From Pseudoxanthomonas japonensis (lineage in GTDB: Bacteria; Pseudomonadota; Gammaproteobacteria; Xanthomonadales; Xanthomonadaceae): 64,000 nucleotides of DNA. Positions 1 to 9,738 of the stretch are shown here, one piece after another (within the stretch, counting starts at the first letter, position 1; the number at the start of each line of letters is the position of its first letter). The stretch is taken from positions 1 to 64,000 of the forward strand of contig NZ_PDWW01000006.1 in assembly GCF_010093445.1 (NCBI RefSeq). The letters are read 5' to 3'. The translations under genes and the position numbers were made by a program. The notes under the pieces were generated by a model. That model worked only from the letters and a program-made list of their open reading frames with translations. It made no database searches and was not told the DNA's origin.

Positions 1-720
1 CACCCCCACAAACCACAATCCCACCCCCGGCTCCGTCGCGATATACCTTGGCGCCGTCGCGTCATCGCCGAGCTTCTGTCGCAGCTTGCCGACGAGGATG
101 CGCAGGTAGTGCGTGTCGTCCTGGTGGCTCGGGCCCCACAGTTCGCGCAGCAGTTGCGGTTGCGTGACCACACGTCCCGGGTGTTGCAGCAGCAGGGCGA
201 GCAGGGCGAATTCCTTGCGGCTCAGCGCGACGGGTTCGCCGTCCAGCGTCACCTCGCGGCGGCCGAGGTCCACGTGCAGGTGGCCATCGTCGAACAGCGG
301 CATGGCCGCGTCACTGGCGGCGATGCGCGTGCGCAGCAGGCCGCGGATGCGCGCCATCAGTTCCTGCACGCCGAACGGCTTGGTGACGTAGTCGTTGGCG
401 CCGCCGTCCAGCGCGGCGACCTTCTCGGTCTCGCCATCGCGCACGGTCAGCATGATCACCGGCACCTGCGACCACTGCCGCAGCTCGCGCAGCACGCCGT
501 GGCCATCCAGGTCCGGCAGGCCGATGTCCAGCACCACCACGTCGGCGCCGTGCGCGGCCAGTTCCGCCAGCCCGGCGCGGCCGCTGTCCGCCAACGCGAC
601 GATATAGCCCTGCGCGCGCAGGCTGATGTCGAGGAAGCGTCGGATCTGCGGCTCGTCGTCGATCACCAGGATGCGCGCCGGCGGAGCGGACGCAGTGGGC
701 GGTGGCGCGGTGTAGGTCAA
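1..720 (-). CDS. kdpE: KdpE response regulator (3' end cut off by window edge)
   Basis: Cytoplasmic OmpR/PhoB-type transcription factor that, once phosphorylated by KdpD, activates the kdp potassium-uptake operon. Reading from position 720, the receiver domain shows IDDEP (about residues 20-24), the phospho-acceptor Asp in VVLDIGLPD (about residue 65), and a C-terminal KP lysine in YVTKPFG (about residue 114). The winged-helix part follows, with HYLRILVGKLRQKL and RYIATEPGVGLWFV reaching the window edge; only a few residues at most can be missing. The start is TTG at 720, which overlaps the kdpD stop as TTGA, so the two are translationally coupled. A TTG start is unusual, but no ATG or GTG lies upstream of the receiver domain in this frame without running deeply into kdpD. 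Confidence 0.93.
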   Translation of the reverse strand, partial: MTYTAPPPTASAPPARILVIDDEPQIRRFLDISLRAQGYIVALADSGRAGLAELAAHGADVVVLDIGLPDLDGHGVLRELRQWSQVPVIMLTVRDGETEKVAALDGGANDYVTKPFGVQELMARIRGLLRTRIAASDAAMPLFDDGHLHVDLGRREVTLDGEPVALSRKEFALLALLLQHPGRVVTQPQLLRELWGPSHQDDTHYLRILVGKLRQKLGDDATAPRYIATEPGVGLWFVGV

Positions 721-3362
721 GCGGGAGCCTGCGGGGTGGGCGTGAGCAGCGGCAGGGTAATCCGGATCACCGTGCCGCGCCCGTCCGGCCCGGGCAGCGC
801 CTGCACGCTGCCGCCGTGCGCGCCCACCATGCCCTGGCAGATCGCCAGTCCCAGGCCGGTGCCGTGGCGACCACGGTCGCCGCGCTCCACGCTGTAGAAC
901 ATGTCGAAGATGCGGCTGCGTTCGTCTTCCGGAATGCCCGGCCCGCGGTCGCGCACGTCGATGCGCAGCGCGCCGTCGACGAGCTTCGCCTCGACCTGTA
1001 CGGGTTCATCGGGCGGCGAGAACTTGCCCGCGTTCTCCAGCACGTTGAACACCGCCTGCTCGATCAGCGCCGGATGCACCCACACCGGCGGCACGTCGGC
1101 CGCCACCGTGGTCTGCACGCGCACCTCCGGCTGGTAGCGCTGCAGGCGGGAGACCGCCGAACCGAGCAGTTCATCCACGCCGATCCAGTCGCGGTTGAGC
1201 GTCAGCCCGCTGTGGCCCAGGCGCGTCATGTCGAGCAGGTTCTGGATGTAGCGGTCCAGCCGCTCGCCCTCCTGCTGGATGGTGTCCAGCAGGCTGCGGC
1301 GGTCGTCCTCGCCCATCGCGTTCCAGTAACTGGCCAGGCTGCTGGCCGAGCCGATCATCGAGGCCAGCGGCGAACGCAGGTCGTGCGATACCGACGACAG
1401 CAGCGCGGAGCGCAGGCGCTCGGTTTCGCCACTGACACGCGCGTCTTCCAGTTCGGCGACCAGGCGCGTGCGCACCACCGCCTGCGCGATGTCTTCGGCC
1501 ATCGCTTCGGCCAGCCGCCGCTGCTCCGGCAGCAGCCGCGCGGACGCGTCGCCGAAGCGCAGTCCGATCACGCCCAGCGTGCCGCGGTCGCCCTGCAGCG
1601 GCAGGAACCAGCGCCCCGCGCCGGCCAGCGTGTCGGTATGGCGCCCGGTCGCCTGCCCGTGCTGTTGTGCCCAATCGGCGGCGGCACGATCGAGGTCGGC
1701 AAGCTCGGCATCGGCGGGTTCCTCACGCCCCTGCACGCGCAGCCACGCCTCGGCCGACAGCGCACGCGCCAGCGCCTTGCGGCCGGCGGCCAGCACCTGT
1801 CCCAGGTCGGCGGCCACGGCCAGTTCGCGACCCAATGCCTGCAACGCGGTCGCCTGCGTGTTGGCCGCACGCAGCGCCACCACCTGCATCCGCAGGCGCG
1901 AGGCCAGCCGTCCCGCCACCAGCGCCGCGATCAGGAACAGGAACACCGTGGTCACGCCCTGGCGCGCGCTGATGTTGAAGGTGAAGCGCGGCTCGATGAA
2001 GAAGAAGTTGTAGGCCAGGAAGCTCAACAGCGCGGCCACCACCGCGGCGGTCATGCGCGTGCGTGCGGCCACCAGCACCACCGCTACGATGAACACCATC
2101 GACACGTCTTCCAGCCCCATCCACCGCTCGGCCAGCCAGGCCACGCCGATCGACAGCAGCGAGGCGACGGCGGCGAAGGCGAGCTCGTGCCGCCGCAGCC
2201 AGGGCCCGATGCCCGCATCGCCACGGCGTGCACGCGCACGCGCCTCCGGCGTGCCGATGATGACCAGCTCGTAGTGCGCGCCGCGCTGCAGGATCTGCTG
2301 CGTCAGCGTGCGGTTGAACATGCGCGCCACCGGCCGCTCACGCGTGCGCCCCAGCACCAGCGTCGACGCACCGCTCTGGGTGGCGTGGTCGAGCAGCGCG
2401 TCGGCGATGCGTGTGCCGCGCAATACCTCCGTGTCTGCGCCCAGCCGCCGCGCCAGTGCGAAGGCCTGGTCGATCTCGCGCTGGCGCGCCTCGTCCACCG
2501 CGTCGGCCTGCACCGTCACCACGCTCCATGGCGCGTCGCGGCGCTCGGCGATGCGGCGCGCGGCGCGCACCAGATATTCGGAAGACCCCAACCCATCGAC
2601 CGCCACCAGCACGCGCCGCCGCAGTGGCAGGCCGGGCAGGCCACGCGCGGCCTGGTCTTCGCGCAGGTCGCTGTCGACGCGGTCGGCGGCGGTCTGCATC
2701 GCCAGCTCGCGCAGCGCGATCAGGTTCGACGGCGAGAAGAACGCCTGCAGCGCCTGTGCCGCCTGCTCGGGCAGGTAGACCTTGCCCTGGTGCAGGCGCT
2801 CGATCAGCTCGCGCGGCGGCAGGTCGACCAGCACGATGTCGCGCAGGCGGTCGAACACGGCATCCGGCACGGTCTCGCTGACACGCACGCCGGTGATGCG
2901 GTGGACGACGTCGTTGAGGCTTTCCAGGTGCTGGATGTTGATGGTCGTGTGGACATCGATGCCGGCATCGAGCAGTTCGATCACGTCCTGCCAGCGCCGT
3001 TCGTGCCGGCTGCCCGGCGCGTTGCGATGGGCCAGTTCGTCGACCAGCGCGATCTGCGGGCGGCGCGCCAGCAGTGCGTCCAGGTCCATCTCGTCCAGCC
3101 AGCGGCCCTGGTAGGACACCCGGCGGCGCGGCAGGATCTCCAGCCCCTCGGTTTGCGCCGCGGTCTCGCCGCGGCCGTGCGTCTCGACGATGCCGACCAC
3201 GACATCCCTGCCCTGCCGGCGCAGCTCGCGGGCGCGCGACAACATGGTGTAGGTCTTGCCCACGCCGGGCGCGGCGCCCAGGAAGATGGTCAGCCGCCCG
3301 CCCTGCTCGCGTTGCAGGTGGTCGATCAAGGCATCGGCCTGGCGGTCGCGGGGGTCGGTCAT
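717..3362 (-). CDS. kdpD: KdpD turgor/potassium sensor histidine kinase
   Basis: Inner-membrane sensor kinase of 881 residues, the usual KdpD length (about 890). It phosphorylates KdpE under potassium limitation or osmotic stress. The order is: N-terminal KdpD domain with the Walker-A-like GAAPGVGKT at residues 29-37; a universal-stress-protein-like domain; a block of hydrophobic helices (about residues 395-485, containing YNFFFIEPRFTF, typical of the DUF4118 membrane region); a GAF-like segment; then the HisKA box SSVSHDLRSPLASM with phospho-acceptor His at about 660, and a HATPase domain with N box ENAGKFSP and G boxes DRGPGIP and GTGLGLAI. It is coupled to kdpE by a TTGA overlap. It normally follows kdpC directly; here nearly 1 kb of repeats lies between them, so kdpDE may have its own promoter. 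Confidence 0.97.
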   Translation of the reverse strand: MTDPRDRQADALIDHLQREQGGRLTIFLGAAPGVGKTYTMLSRARELRRQGRDVVVGIVETHGRGETAAQTEGLEILPRRRVSYQGRWLDEMDLDALLARRPQIALVDELAHRNAPGSRHERRWQDVIELLDAGIDVHTTINIQHLESLNDVVHRITGVRVSETVPDAVFDRLRDIVLVDLPPRELIERLHQGKVYLPEQAAQALQAFFSPSNLIALRELAMQTAADRVDSDLREDQAARGLPGLPLRRRVLVAVDGLGSSEYLVRAARRIAERRDAPWSVVTVQADAVDEARQREIDQAFALARRLGADTEVLRGTRIADALLDHATQSGASTLVLGRTRERPVARMFNRTLTQQILQRGAHYELVIIGTPEARARARRGDAGIGPWLRRHELAFAAVASLLSIGVAWLAERWMGLEDVSMVFIVAVVLVAARTRMTAAVVAALLSFLAYNFFFIEPRFTFNISARQGVTTVFLFLIAALVAGRLASRLRMQVVALRAANTQATALQALGRELAVAADLGQVLAAGRKALARALSAEAWLRVQGREEPADAELADLDRAAADWAQQHGQATGRHTDTLAGAGRWFLPLQGDRGTLGVIGLRFGDASARLLPEQRRLAEAMAEDIAQAVVRTRLVAELEDARVSGETERLRSALLSSVSHDLRSPLASMIGSASSLASYWNAMGEDDRRSLLDTIQQEGERLDRYIQNLLDMTRLGHSGLTLNRDWIGVDELLGSAVSRLQRYQPEVRVQTTVAADVPPVWVHPALIEQAVFNVLENAGKFSPPDEPVQVEAKLVDGALRIDVRDRGPGIPEDERSRIFDMFYSVERGDRGRHGTGLGLAICQGMVGAHGGSVQALPGPDGRGTVIRITLPLLTPTPQAPA

Positions 3363-3488
3363 GGGGATATTCTGCCTGTTGTCATGTCACGTCGAGCGGG
3401 TGGGATGGCCCGCCATGACGTCGCTACCGCTGCGCAACGGGTGGGGCGCCAAGACGGGAACGGCGTCGGCGAGGAAAATTGCCTCGAC

Positions 3489-3815
3489 GGCATGGCAAAA
3501 AGCCTCGTGCGCGAAGCAACCAGCATCGACGGCGACCCTTTCTGGTTCGACCGCAAGGCTTTTTGCCTTGTCGTCTCACCTGAACGCTTCGCTCGCGCAC
3601 CTTTCTGGTTCGACGTCGAAGCAAAAAGCCTTGTCATCTCAGCTACAGCGTCACATTCGCGAGGCTTTTGGCTTTGTCGTCTCACCTGAAAGGTCTGCGC
3701 GCAAAGCTTTTTGCCTTGTCGCCTCACCTTTGAGCCTCGCTCGCGAGGAAATCTGCTTCGACAGCGCACCTTTCTGGTTCGGCATCGAGGCGTTCTGCTC
3801 CGCCATCGGTCGCGG
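3489..3815. repeat. Cluster of degenerate ~45-65 bp repeats upstream of kdpD
   Basis: Two short modules recur. One is GCTTTTTGCCTTGTCGTCTC or a close variant, near 3558, 3663 and 3705, with a related form GCAAAAAGCCTTGTCATCTC near 3621. The other is CCTTTCTGGTTCGAC, near 3537, 3600 and 3768 (last copy ends in GGC). The spacing is irregular and copies differ at several bases. Open frames cross it on both strands, but none has a ribosome-binding site or a recognisable domain, so I read it as non-coding. Its role is unknown. Confidence 0.6.
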
Positions 3816-3858
3816 TCGTGCCGTGACACTCGATCCACCACGCGATCTCCGAGTCCGC

Positions 3859-4405
3859 GGCGCCGTCTGCCCCTCACCCGCCTTCGGTACCCTCGCCCCG
3901 CACGCGGGGCGAGGGGAACCGCGCTTCGACACTGCATGTTTGATTCCTTCTCCCCGCCTGCGGGGAGAAGGTGCCCGGAGAGCCTGCCCCGTACTTGAGA
4001 CGGGTGCGGATGAGTGGGCGAGCGGAGCGAGAGTGCTTTCTGGTCATGAGTCGCTTCCACGTATGGACTGATCGCTTGCCAACACTCGACGCATCACGCA
4101 CTACCGAATCAACACGGCGCCGTCTGCCCCTCACCCGCCTTCGGCACCCTCTCCCCGCACGCGGGGCGAGGGGAACCGCGCTTCGACACTGCATGTTTGA
4201 TTCCTTCTCCCCGCCTGCGGGGAGAAGGTGCCCGGAGGGCGGATGAGGGGCGAGCGGAGTGAGAGTGCTTTCTGGTCATGAGTCGCTTCCACGCATGGAC
4301 TGATCGCTTGCCAACACTCGACGCATCACGCACTACCGAATCAACACGGCGCCGTCGCCCCTCACCCGCCTTCGGCACCCTCTCCCCGCACGCGGGGCGA
4401 GGGGA
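3859..4405. repeat. Imperfect tandem repeat, two full units (257 and 232 bp) and a partial third
   Basis: The unit begins GGCGCCGTC at 3859, 4116 and 4348. Units 1 and 2 are nearly identical apart from about 25 extra bases in unit 1 (around 4000); unit 3 stops after about 58 bp, where kdpC-specific sequence begins. Each full unit contains two G+C-rich hairpins (CCCCGCACGCGGGG and TCTCCCCGCCTGCGGGGAGA). Such hairpins are common in Xanthomonadaceae intergenic DNA. The duplication separates kdpC from kdpD and supplies the kdpC stop codon. Confidence 0.85.
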
Positions 4406-4991
4406 CGCCACTCTTGCCATCCAGTGCCAGATTCAGTTCCAGCACGTTGACCCGCGGTTCGCCGAACAGGCCGAACTGCTTGCCTTCCGAGTGTTCCGCG
4501 ACGAGGCGCTCGATCACCGCCGCATCAACGCCGCGCGCACGCGCCACGCGGGCGATCTGGATGCGGATCGCCTCCGGTGACAGATGCGGATCGATACCGC
4601 CGCCGGACTGGGTGACCAGATCGCCCGGCACGTCGGCCGGCGCCACGCCCTCGCGTGCGGCGACAGCAGCGCGTGCCTCATCGATGCGCGCACGCAGGTC
4701 GGGATTCGTACGCGCCTGGTTGCTGCCGGCCAGCGCCATCACGTCGTAGCCGGCGGCGGACGGTCGCGATTGGAAGTAGCGATCATCGGCAAACGGCTGC
4801 GCGACCAGCGATGAGCCGATCACCCGGCCGTCGCGTTCGATCAGGCTGCCTTTCGCCTGCGCGGGGAACAGCAGGCCGCCGATGCCGGTCGCGGCCAGCG
4901 AGTACAGCAGGCCGAATCCGAGCAGCGTGACCAGCGCGAGCATCAGCGACGCGCGCCAGACATTGGTGGATGAAGTCAAAACAGCATTCAT
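4362..4991 (-). CDS. kdpC: KdpC, potassium-transporting ATPase accessory subunit
   Basis: Single-pass inner-membrane subunit that assists ATP-driven potassium import by KdpB. It is 209 residues, about 15 longer than usual. The membrane helix is at about residues 14-42 (LMLALVTLLGFGLLYSLA), followed by conserved motifs SLVAQPF, YFQSRPSA, SGGGIDPHLSP and RVNVLELNLALD. The last 16 residues or so (SGVPSPRVRGEGAEGG) are not conserved KdpC sequence: they are read from the intergenic repeat that starts at 4348, which also provides the stop. The core is complete, so the protein is probably functional with a neutral tail. The start lies 9 bp after the kdpB stop. Confidence 0.95.
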   Translation of the reverse strand: MNAVLTSSTNVWRASLMLALVTLLGFGLLYSLAATGIGGLLFPAQAKGSLIERDGRVIGSSLVAQPFADDRYFQSRPSAAGYDVMALAGSNQARTNPDLRARIDEARAAVAAREGVAPADVPGDLVTQSGGGIDPHLSPEAIRIQIARVARARGVDAAVIERLVAEHSEGKQFGLFGEPRVNVLELNLALDGKSGVPSPRVRGEGAEGG

Positions 4992-5000
4992 GGGAACTCC

Positions 5001-7061
5001 TCAGGCGCCGGTGACGGCGGCCAGCAACAGGTCGATGAGCTTGATGGCGGCGAACGGCAGCAGCACGCCGCCGACGCCGTAGACCAGCATGTTCCGGCGC
5101 AGCAGCGCGGTGGCGGCGGCCGGGCGGAAGCGCACGCCGCGCAACGCCAGCGGGATCAGCAGCGGGATGATGACGGCGTTGAAGATCAGCGCCGCGATCA
5201 CCGCGTTGGTCGGGCTGGACAGCTGCATCACGTTGAGCGCGGCCATGGAAGGAATCGCCGCGGCGAACAATGCCGGCAGGATGGCGAAGTACTTCGACAC
5301 GTCGTTGGCCAGCGAGAACGTGGTCAGCGCGCCACGCGTGATCAGCTGCTGCTTGCCGATCTCGACCACGTCCAGCAGCTTGGCCGGGTCGGAATCGAGG
5401 TCGACCATGTTGCCGGCCTCCTTCGCCGCCTGCGTGCCGGAGTTCATCGCCAGGCCCACGTCGGCCTGCGCCAGTGCGGGCGCGTCGTTGGTGCCGTCGC
5501 CGACCATCGCTACGAGGCGACCACCGGCCTGTTCCTGGCGGATGCGCGCCAGCTTGTCCTCGGGACGCGCCTCGGCGATGTAGTCGTCCACGCCAGCTTC
5601 GGCGGCGATGGCGGCGGCCGTCAACGGGTTGTCGCCGGTGATCATCACCGTGCGGATGCCCATCGCTCGCATGTGCGCGAACTTCTCCTTGATGCCGTGC
5701 TTGACCACGTCGGACAGTTCGACCACGCCGAGCACATGGCTGCCATCGCTGACGACCAGCGGGGTGGCGCCGTTGCGGGCGACCTGTTCGACGCGCGCCG
5801 TGAGCTCGGCCGGCGCGCTGCCACCCAGCGTCCTGACGTGCTGCACGATGGCATCGGCCGCGCCCTTGCGGATGCCGCGCATGCTGCCGCGACTGTCGTC
5901 GGGCAGGTCGACGCCGGACATGCGCGTCTGCGCGGTGAAGGCGATGAACTGCGCATGCTGCGGTTCCACCAGCACGGCGCCCTGCTCGCGCGCCAGCTTC
6001 ACGATCGACTTGCCTTCCGGCGTGGGATCGGCCAGCGAGGCGAGCATCGCCGCGTCGCGCAGTTGCTCGCGGTCGATGCCGGCCAGCGGATGGAACAGCG
6101 TGGCCTGGCGGTCGCCATGGGTAATCGTGCCGGTCTTGTCGAGCAGCAGCACGTCGACGTCGCCGGCCACTTCCACCGCCTTGCCCGACTTGGCCAGCAC
6201 GTTGGCGGCCAGCGCGCGGTTCATGCCGGCGATGCCGATGGCCGGCAGCAGGCCGCCGATCGTGGTGGGGATGAGGCAGACCAGCAGCGCGATCAGCAGC
6301 AGCGGATCGAGCTTCGCGCCGACGAAGCCGGCGATGAAGGGCAGCGTGACGACCACGATCAGGAACGTCAGCGTCATCGTCAGCAGCAGCAGGCCCAGCG
6401 CGATCTCGTTCGGCGTCTTCTGCCGGTTGGCGCCTTCGACCAGCGCGATCATCCGGTCGAGGAAGCTGTGGCCGGGCTCGGCGGTGATCTTCACCACGAT
6501 CTCGTCCGACAGCACCTGGGTGCCGCCGATCACGCCGCTGCGGTCGGTGCCGGCTTCGCGCAGCACCGGCGCGGATTCGCCGGTGACGGCGGATTCGTTG
6601 ATCGTCGCCAGGCCCTTGACGATCTCGCCGTCGGCAGGCACCTGTTCGCCCGCCGACACGATGACGTAGTCGCCGGGCCTCAGCTCGGCCGCAGGCAGGC
6701 GCCGCTCGCTGCCACCGAGCGGCGTGTCGACGCGGCGCGCGACGAGATCCTTGCGGGCGCGCCGCAGCGACGCCGCCTGGCCACGGCCACGCGCTTCGGC
6801 GACGGCCTCGGCGAAGTTGGCGAACAGCACGGTGACGAACAGCAGCGCGGTCACCGACCAGCCGATGCCCGGCGTGGCGGTGCCGGCAAGGGTCAGGCCG
6901 GCGGTCAGCAGCGTGCCCAGCCAGACCACGGCCATCACGGGATTCCTGAAGGCGTGGTGCGGAGCGAGTTTGGTGAAGGACGCGAGCACGGCGGCACGGA
7001 AGCCGGCGCTGTCGAGCAGCGCGGCCGGGCGGCGGTGGGAAACAAGGGTGGAATCGGTCAT
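5001..7061 (-). CDS. kdpB: KdpB, potassium-transporting P-type ATPase catalytic subunit
   Basis: Inner-membrane P-type ATPase of 686 residues that hydrolyses ATP to power potassium import through KdpA. The phosphorylated Asp is at about residue 308 in [12 protein letters not shown]. Other family marks are [14 protein letters not shown] (actuator region, TGES), [16 protein letters not shown] (hinge), and several membrane helices, including [17 protein letters not shown] with the following [14 protein letters not shown] start at the ATG at 7061 ([12 protein letters not shown]); the open frame extends upstream, but that part overlaps the end of kdpA and is not conserved. It sits 11 bp after kdpA and 9 bp before kdpC, in the standard kdpABC order. 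Confidence 0.97.
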   Translation of the reverse strand: MTDSTLVSHRRPAALLDSAGFRAAVLASFTKLAPHHAFRNPVMAVVWLGTLLTAGLTLAGTATPGIGWSVTALLFVTVLFANFAEAVAEARGRGQAASLRRARKDLVARRVDTPLGGSERRLPAAELRPGDYVIVSAGEQVPADGEIVKGLATINESAVTGESAPVLREAGTDRSGVIGGTQVLSDEIVVKITAEPGHSFLDRMIALVEGANRQKTPNEIALGLLLLTMTLTFLIVVVTLPFIAGFVGAKLDPLLLIALLVCLIPTTIGGLLPAIGIAGMNRALAANVLAKSGKAVEVAGDVDVLLLDKTGTITHGDRQATLFHPLAGIDREQLRDAAMLASLADPTPEGKSIVKLAREQGAVLVEPQHAQFIAFTAQTRMSGVDLPDDSRGSMRGIRKGAADAIVQHVRTLGGSAPAELTARVEQVARNGATPLVVSDGSHVLGVVELSDVVKHGIKEKFAHMRAMGIRTVMITGDNPLTAAAIAAEAGVDDYIAEARPEDKLARIRQEQAGGRLVAMVGDGTNDAPALAQADVGLAMNSGTQAAKEAGNMVDLDSDPAKLLDVVEIGKQQLITRGALTTFSLANDVSKYFAILPALFAAAIPSMAALNVMQLSSPTNAVIAALIFNAVIIPLLIPLALRGVRFRPAAATALLRRNMLVYGVGGVLLPFAAIKLIDLLLAAVTGA

Positions 7062-7072
7062 GGCGACAGTCC

Positions 7073-8776
7073 TCAGGACGCGATCAGCGCGAGGTGGTCG
7101 GCGACGGGGCCGAGCACCAGCACGGGCATGAACTGCAGCAGGGTCAGGATGACGACCACGGCGATCAGCGTCAGTGCGAAGGTGGGGGTTTCGATCTGCA
7201 GCGTGCCGACGCCGTCGGGTGCGACGCGCTTGCGGGCCAGCGACGCGGCGATGGCGAGCGGGATGATCAGCGCGGGATAGCGGCCGAGCAGCAGCATCAG
7301 CGTGGCGCTGAGGTTCCACCAGGTCGTGGCGTCGCCGAGGCCTTCGAAGCCGGAGCCGTTGTTGGCGAACGCCGAGGTGTACTCGTAGAACACCTGGCTG
7401 ATGCCGTGGAAGTCCGGATTCGAATTGCCGGTAATCGATGGAACGGCCAGGGTGATCGCGGTGAACCCCAACAGCGCCAGCGGTTGCAGCAGCACCAGCA
7501 CGGCGAGCAGCTTCACCTCGTGCGCTTCGATCTTGCGGCCGAACAGTTCCGGTGTGCGGCCGGTCATCAGGCCGGCGAGGAACACGCTGAGCAGCAGGTA
7601 GACCAGGAACTGCTGCAGGCCGCAGCCGATGCCGCCCCAGATGCTGTTGACCAGCATGTTGCCGATCGTCACCAGGCCGGTCAGCGGCGCCAGCGAATCA
7701 TGCATCGCGTTGACCGAGCCGTTCGAGGTCTGCGTGGTCAGTGCGCCCCACAACGCCGACGGCGCGGCACCGAAGCGGACTTCCTTGCCCTCCATCAGCG
7801 CGATGTCGTTCGATGTGGCCGAATAGCGCTCCGACCACACGGCCGCGCCAGTCGAGATCGCCGACATGGTCAGCATGGTGCCGAACACGAGCGCGGTGAA
7901 CTTCCGGCGCCCGGTGAAGCTGCCGACCATGAAGGCGATGCTGACGGGGATCAGGATGATGGCCAGCGTTTCCAGCACGTTGGAGAATGGCGTGGGGTTT
8001 TCCAGCGGCACGCTGCTGTTGGGGCCGTACCAGCCGCCGCCGTTGGTGCCGAGCTGCTTGACGGCGACCATCGGCGCGACCGGGCCCAGCGGGATCTTCT
8101 GCTCGGCCATCTCTGTGGTCTTGTCGATCGGCGTGGCGACCGGACCACCGTCGAGGGTGGCGGGCACGCCCTGGCTGGTCAGTGCCAGCGACCACACCAG
8201 GCACAGCGGCAGCAGGAAGCGCACAGCGGGACGGATGACGTCGGCCCAATAGTTGCCGACATCGGCATCACCGTTGGCGGTTGTCGTTGCGGCGTTCTTC
8301 TCACGCCCGCCGAACAGGCCGCGCAAGGTGGCGGCGACCAGGGCCAGGCCCATCATCGGCGTGATCACCTGCAGGCCCACGATCGCACTGGCGTGCGCCA
8401 GGTACGACAGCTGCGCCTGGCCGGAGTAATGCTGCTGGTTGGTGTTGGTGAGGAACGACACCATCGTGTGCAGCGCCAGGTCCCAGCGCATGTTGGGGAT
8501 GTCGTTCGGATTGAGCGGCAGCCAGGCCTGGGTCATCAGGACCACCCACACGATCACGCCCAGCACCAGGTTGCTGAGCAGGAAAGCCTTGGCGTAGCCC
8601 TTCCAGCCCATGCCCTGCGCCGGATCGACGCCGAGCAGGCGGTAGACGGGGCGTTCGACCAGGCCGAACAGGCGGTCGCCGCGCATCGGGGCACCACGCA
8701 TCACCGCAGCCAGGTAGCGGCCCAGTGGCCAGCCAAGCGCGATGGCGAGCGCGAAAACGAACAGGAACTCAGTCAT
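7073..8776 (-). CDS. kdpA: KdpA, potassium-binding and translocating subunit
   Basis: Inner-membrane channel-like subunit, 567 residues, that binds potassium from the periplasm with high affinity and passes it through the KdpFABC complex. The selectivity-filter-type loops are visible: [14 protein letters not shown] at about residues 107-120, and [21 protein letters not shown] in the middle, equivalent to the [21 protein letters not shown]-like signature of the family. About ten hydrophobic helices are apparent. The ATG at 8776 ([17 protein letters not shown]) is chosen because it starts right at the first helix; it overlaps the preceding small reading frame by 8 bp, typical of tight coupling. 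Confidence 0.97.
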   Translation of the reverse strand: MTEFLFVFALAIALGWPLGRYLAAVMRGAPMRGDRLFGLVERPVYRLLGVDPAQGMGWKGYAKAFLLSNLVLGVIVWVVLMTQAWLPLNPNDIPNMRWDLALHTMVSFLTNTNQQHYSGQAQLSYLAHASAIVGLQVITPMMGLALVAATLRGLFGGREKNAATTTANGDADVGNYWADVIRPAVRFLLPLCLVWSLALTSQGVPATLDGGPVATPIDKTTEMAEQKIPLGPVAPMVAVKQLGTNGGGWYGPNSSVPLENPTPFSNVLETLAIILIPVSIAFMVGSFTGRRKFTALVFGTMLTMSAISTGAAVWSERYSATSNDIALMEGKEVRFGAAPSALWGALTTQTSNGSVNAMHDSLAPLTGLVTIGNMLVNSIWGGIGCGLQQFLVYLLLSVFLAGLMTGRTPELFGRKIEAHEVKLLAVLVLLQPLALLGFTAITLAVPSITGNSNPDFHGISQVFYEYTSAFANNGSGFEGLGDATTWWNLSATLMLLLGRYPALIIPLAIAASLARKRVAPDGVGTLQIETPTFALTLIAVVVILTLLQFMPVLVLGPVADHLALIAS

Positions 8777-8888
8777 GGAAGTCGTCCATCGGCGCACGTG
8801 CGCGCCGCGTGATCAGCAGGAACATCAGGCCGGCGCCGGCGAGCACGCCGGCGAGCGACAACGACAGGTGCAGGAGGCCGGTGAACAT
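8769..8888 (-). CDS. Small membrane peptide, KdpF-like (39 aa)
   Basis: A 39-residue reading frame immediately before kdpA, overlapping its start by 8 bp. One hydrophobic helix (LSLSLAGVLAGAGLMFLLI) is followed by a basic stretch (TRRARAP), the layout of KdpF, the roughly 30-residue peptide that stabilises the Kdp complex in other bacteria. The sequence is too short to assign by similarity alone; position and topology carry the case. A longer in-frame extension to 9020 runs into the porin gene and is not credible. Confidence 0.6.
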   Translation of the reverse strand: MFTGLLHLSLSLAGVLAGAGLMFLLITRRARAPMDDFHD

Positions 8889-8896
8889 GGCGGCGC

Positions 8897-9619
8897 TCAG
8901 AACGAGGCTTGCAGGGCGGCTTCGACGCGCGAACCCGCCAGGCCCGGGAACAGCGCCTTGGCGCTGCTGTCCGTCGCGTGCGCGGTCAAGCGCAGTTCGA
9001 ACGGTGCCTTGAACGCCCACACGGCGCCCAGTTGCGCATGCGCGTAGCTGTCGTCGTAGGCATCGTCGAGCCAGTAGTAACCGGCGGCGGCTTCCAGACG
9101 GACCTGTTCGCTCAACGGCAGCTTCGCGCCGACCTGCGCGTAGGCACCGGCTTCATCGGTCGCCAGCGCATCGTTCGAGTAGCCGAGCTGGGCCCAGTAA
9201 TTCTGCTTCCAGGTCAGCGTGCCGATGGCCTCGGTCCAGTTGAGGTCGACGGTGGTGGACGGATAGCGGTAGTGGGTCAGGTTGACGTCGAGCGCCCAGT
9301 CCTGGGCGAGGTTGCCGCTCCAGCCGACGGCGAAATCCAGCTCGCTGCTGGCCTTGGTCTCGGGCGCGAACTCGACGTTCGAACCCCAGATGGATCCGTA
9401 CAGGCCGTTCTCAGCCGCGGCCCTGAAGCCGGCCTGCACGGCCGGATCGCCCTGCGTCTGCGTGGTGCCACGCCAGACGTAGTCGGTGGTGAGGGCACCG
9501 GACCCGCTGAGCGTCGCAGCGCTGGCGGACGATGCCACCGCCAGCAGCAGGCAGGCAGCCAGGGAGAAAACGACGAACGCAGGCCTGTGCCTGCGCGAAA
9601 CGGAGGAGATGAAAGACAT
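8897..9619 (-). CDS. TorF-family putative outer-membrane porin
   Basis: 240 residues with an N-terminal signal peptide (FVVFSLAACLLLAVASSASA, cleavage near residue 34), then alternating beta strands and a C-terminal Phe (ALQASF), as expected for an outer-membrane barrel. The opening SGSGALTTDYVWRGTTQT and the WxxNYWAQLGYSND segment match the family of small putative porins known as TorF (TIGR02001 type). It ends 8 bp before the KdpF-like peptide, so it probably belongs to the kdp transcript and may admit ions across the outer membrane; that role is inferred from context. The 119 bp upstream (9620-9738) should hold the KdpE-controlled promoter, but I could not identify a KdpE site. Confidence 0.8.
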   Translation of the reverse strand: MSFISSVSRRHRPAFVVFSLAACLLLAVASSASAATLSGSGALTTDYVWRGTTQTQGDPAVQAGFRAAAENGLYGSIWGSNVEFAPETKASSELDFAVGWSGNLAQDWALDVNLTHYRYPSTTVDLNWTEAIGTLTWKQNYWAQLGYSNDALATDEAGAYAQVGAKLPLSEQVRLEAAAGYYWLDDAYDDSYAHAQLGAVWAFKAPFELRLTAHATDSSAKALFPGLAGSRVEAALQASF

Positions 9620-9738
9620 GAATGCGATCCGAGGCGGAGGAGTTCCGCCGACCGCGAAAGTCTGGTCCCGGGTCGCGTAAAGCCGCTATGCGCTGCGGCA
9701 GGCGCGCCGTAAATTCGGCGTAAAACGCGCGGCCGGGT

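Noticed and set aside
702-3689. 995-codon open frame on the plus strand
   Set aside because: It is antisense to kdpD and is rich in Arg, Gln, Ala and His from the opposite strand of G+C-rich codons, with no family motif. The kdpD protein explains the region.
3859-4347. Possible CRISPR-like array
   Set aside because: The units are long (232-257 bp), nearly identical throughout and lack spacers; no cas genes are near.
7094-8812. Long plus-strand open frame opposite kdpA
   Set aside because: Antisense shadow of a conserved membrane protein, with Gln/His/Arg-rich low-complexity composition.
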